A DNA stretch of 64,000 bases. Origin: Cellulomonas sp. P24. Lineage in GTDB: Bacteria > Actinomycetota > Actinomycetes > Actinomycetales > Cellulomonadaceae. Shown one piece after another: positions 62,279 through 64,000 of the stretch. Below the pieces are notes generated by a model that was not told where the DNA came from, did no database searches, and saw only the letters and a list, made by a program, of their open reading frames with translations. A program made the translations under genes and the position numbers. The DNA lies in contig NZ_JAJDFX010000002.1 of assembly GCF_024704385.1 (NCBI RefSeq), positions 2,728,001-2,792,000 on the forward strand. Direction: 5' to 3'. The number at the start of each line of letters is the position of its first letter. Position 1 is the first letter of the stretch.

Positions 62279-63652
62279 ATGAACGCGGCGTCGGCAGGAC
62301 ACACGGGATCAGCGCTCGACAGCGCCGGTCGTCAGCTCGACCAGATCCGCCTCGTCGGGATCTCCGCAGTCGGCCACCACGGGGTGTTCGAGCACGAGCG
62401 TCGCGAGGGGCAGGTCTTCCGGGCCGACGTGGTCGCCCACCTCGACACCCGGCGCGCCGCGGCGACCGACGACCTCGCGCACACCCTGCACTACGGCGTG
62501 CTGGCCGAGCAGATCGCGGGCGTCCTCTCGGGAGAGCCTGCCGACCTGATCGAGACGGTCGCCGAGCGGATCGCCGCGACCGTGCTCGCGCACACCCAGG
62601 TCGTGGCGGTGGACGTCGCGGTGCACAAGCCGCAGGCGCCGTTGACCGTCCCGTTCGACGACGTCGTGGTGAGCATCCGGCGTGATCGCAGCAAGCTCCC
62701 GGCCGCGGAGCCGTGGGCCCCGGCGCCGATCACCACCGGCTCGACCGCACGCGTCTCGACCGCACCGACGCCGACCGCGGTGCTCCCGGTCGTCGAGGCC
62801 GCGTCCGAGCGGGTGGCGGCCGCGCCGGTCGTCGTGGCCGCCCAGGCTCTCGGCACGGTGCCGTTCGCGGAGGTCCCGACCTCGGCGTCGACGCCGGAAC
62901 CGACCCGGGAGCCGAACCCGGAACCGATGCCGGTGCCGACCCCGGAACCTGCTCCGGAACCGGCCACGCACGTGTCGGTCGCCGACGTCCTCGACGAGCT
63001 CCCGGCGGCCCCGACGGAGGTCGTCCTCGCCCTCGGCTCCAACCTCGGGACGCCGCAGGAGACCCTGCGGCAGGCGGTCGCGGCGCTCGCGGAGGTCCCC
63101 GGTCTCGAGGTGGTCAAGGTGTCGCCGCTCGCGCGCTCGGCGCCGGTCGGTGGCCCCGAGCAGCCGGACTTCCTCAACGCGGTCGTGATCGCGCGGACGA
63201 CCCTCGCCCCTCGGGCGCTGCTGCGGGCCACGCAGGCCATCGAGGCGGCCCACGACCGGCGACGGGACGAGCACTGGGGCCCGCGGACCCTCGACATCGA
63301 CCTCATCGTGTACGGGTCGATCCTCGCCGTGACGGACGACCTCGAGCTCCCGCACCCGCGCGCCCACGAGCGTGCGTTCGTGCTCCAGCCGTGGGCGCAG
63401 ATCGCGCCCGACGCCGTGCTCCCCGGTCTCGGCGGCGGACCGGTCGCCGCGCTGGCGGCCACCGCGCCGGACCTCAGCGGCATCCGATGGCTCGCACTCG
63501 ACTGGCTCGTCCCGCCGGCCGAGCACCCGGCTCCCGAGGCGCAGGAGCCCGAGCCGCCCGCAGAGAGCCGCCCGGGGCCCCCGGCACCGGTGTGGGTCCC
63601 GCGAACGCCCCCGACGTCGAACGGCGGCTCGCCGACGTCCTGGATCCCGTGA
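62279..63652 (+). CDS. folBK: Fused dihydroneopterin aldolase (FolB) and HPPK (FolK)
   Basis: 457 residues from ATG 62279 (GAGAGG 8 bases ahead). FolB domain about residues 20-140: DQIRLVGISAVGHHGVFEHERREGQ, DDLAHTLHYGVLAEQI and LIETVAERIAATVL. A Thr/Pro/Glu linker of about 110 residues with xPEPx repeats follows. FolK domain from about residue 245: VVLALGSNLGTPQETLRQAV, PEQPDFLNAVVIARTTL, RRDEHWGPRTLDIDLIVYG, LELPHPRAHERAFVLQPW. The domains make 6-hydroxymethyl-dihydropterin and then its pyrophosphate for folP. Confidence 0.95.
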   Translation: MNAASAGHTGSALDSAGRQLDQIRLVGISAVGHHGVFEHERREGQVFRADVVAHLDTRRAAATDDLAHTLHYGVLAEQIAGVLSGEPADLIETVAERIAATVLAHTQVVAVDVAVHKPQAPLTVPFDDVVVSIRRDRSKLPAAEPWAPAPITTGSTARVSTAPTPTAVLPVVEAASERVAAAPVVVAAQALGTVPFAEVPTSASTPEPTREPNPEPMPVPTPEPAPEPATHVSVADVLDELPAAPTEVVLALGSNLGTPQETLRQAVAALAEVPGLEVVKVSPLARSAPVGGPEQPDFLNAVVIARTTLAPRALLRATQAIEAAHDRRRDEHWGPRTLDIDLIVYGSILAVTDDLELPHPRAHERAFVLQPWAQIAPDAVLPGLGGGPVAALAATAPDLSGIRWLALDWLVPPAEHPAPEAQEPEPPAESRPGPPAPVWVPRTPPTSNGGSPTSWIP

Positions 63653-64000
63653 TGCAGCGCACGCGTTGGCAGACGCTGCTGACCGTCGCGGCGACCACGG
63701 CGGCGCTGGGCTGGCTGGTGCTCAGGCTGCTGGACCGGGTGGCGGTCGAGCCCCCGCCTGTCCCCTGGCTCGTGTGCCTCGTCATGCTCGTGATCGCCGG
63801 TGTGGTGTTCACGATGGGCTGGCAGGTGCGGCAGTTCCTCGGCGGCAAGCGACCGCAGCTGAACCCGATCCGTGCCGCACGGACGGCCGTCCTGGCGAAG
63901 GCCTCCTGCTACACGGGCGCGCTGCTCGCCGGCTGGTACCTCTCGCAGGTGCTCGCGGTGCTCGGAGACCTCTCGATCACCTCGCAGCGTGAGCGTGCCC
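63652..64000 (+). CDS. DUF3180 membrane protein (C-terminus lies outside the window)
   Basis: Starts at ATG 63652 overlapping the folBK stop by one base (TGATG); GTG 63649 possible. Visible: TLLTVAATTAALGWLVLRLLDR (helix 1), VPWLVCLVMLVIAGVVFTMGWQVRQF (helix 2), and AARTAVLAKASCYTGALLAGWYLSQVLAVL (helix 3). This is the DUF3180 family, regularly found behind folK in actinobacteria; function unknown. The frame is open at the window end. Confidence 0.88.
   Translation, partial: MQRTRWQTLLTVAATTAALGWLVLRLLDRVAVEPPPVPWLVCLVMLVIAGVVFTMGWQVRQFLGGKRPQLNPIRAARTAVLAKASCYTGALLAGWYLSQVLAVLGDLSITSQRERA

Noticed and set aside
1-64000. CRISPR arrays, insertion sequences, prophage or integrated elements
   Set aside because: No regularly spaced repeat with unique spacers, no transposase or integrase motif and no target-site duplication seen.

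Overview
The window is very GC-rich (strong G/C at third codon positions, many GTG starts) and reads as chromosome of a Gram-positive actinobacterium, most likely a Cellulomonas-like member of the Micrococcales. Support comes from a mycothiol-type maleylpyruvate isomerase family (two members), FbiC for coenzyme F420, a MarP-type membrane serine protease, the actinobacterial order ppa / dacB / metalloprotease / tilS / hpt / ftsH / folE / folP / folBK / DUF3180, and sites resembling the LacI-type CelR operator. The genus is inferred from gene content and was not tested against any database. I see no insertion sequence, prophage, CRISPR array or rRNA operon; this is ordinary core and sugar-metabolism chromosome with unusual small repeats.

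Layout. 1-1.3 kb: the end of a reverse-strand operon (secreted protein, lipoprotein, OmpR-type response regulator). 1.5-6.6 kb: a secreted S33 peptidase, a two-domain VOC protein, tRNA-Thr(CGT) and small lipoprotein, enzyme and membrane genes. 6.1-8.4 kb: a reverse operon of a ThuA-like protein, a Gfo/Idh/MocA oxidoreductase and an unknown protein behind a LacI-type palindrome. 8.7-12.7 kb: fbiC converging on the MarP-like protease. 13.2-14.8 kb: an ice-binding-like (DUF3494) surface protein overlapping a sortase. 14.9-23 kb: class I aldolase, several dehydrogenases, an EAL phosphodiesterase, a PspC protein and a very long palindrome. 23.1-26.5 kb: an ABC exporter pair of the MacB/FtsX type.

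27-31 kb: cold-shock gene, an ECF sigma factor with an octamer repeat running over its stop codon, a large single-pass membrane protein and an RsbW-like kinase. 31-37.5 kb: a galactoside locus (GH42 beta-galactosidase, ABC importer, LacI regulator) with two CelR-like operators and an intercistronic hairpin. 37.6-48.9 kb: second zinc dehydrogenase, RNase HI, an AAA ATPase lacking the expected HTH, OsmC, a 984-residue FAD/Fe-S oxidoreductase, a thiamine-binding-type protein, a RAMA-domain protein, a hydrolase, a quinone-reductase-like protein and another mycothiol-family protein. 48.9-51.6 kb: metY-metX. 52.2-53.6 kb: an NlpC/P60 cell-wall hydrolase behind a 9-bp repeat array resembling MtrA boxes. 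53.7-64 kb: ppa, divergent from the dacB-to-DUF3180 cluster for cell-wall trimming, tRNA lysidinylation, purine salvage, membrane proteolysis and folate synthesis.

Most unusual: a four-fold tandem duplication of the conserved WDDPTN segment inside TilS; TGTGAC-N3 arrays before two genes; a 31-bp-arm palindrome; and an orphan RAMA-domain protein whose N-terminal half looks like a nuclease fold that has lost its catalytic lysine. No complete, clearly new multi-gene system is evident.
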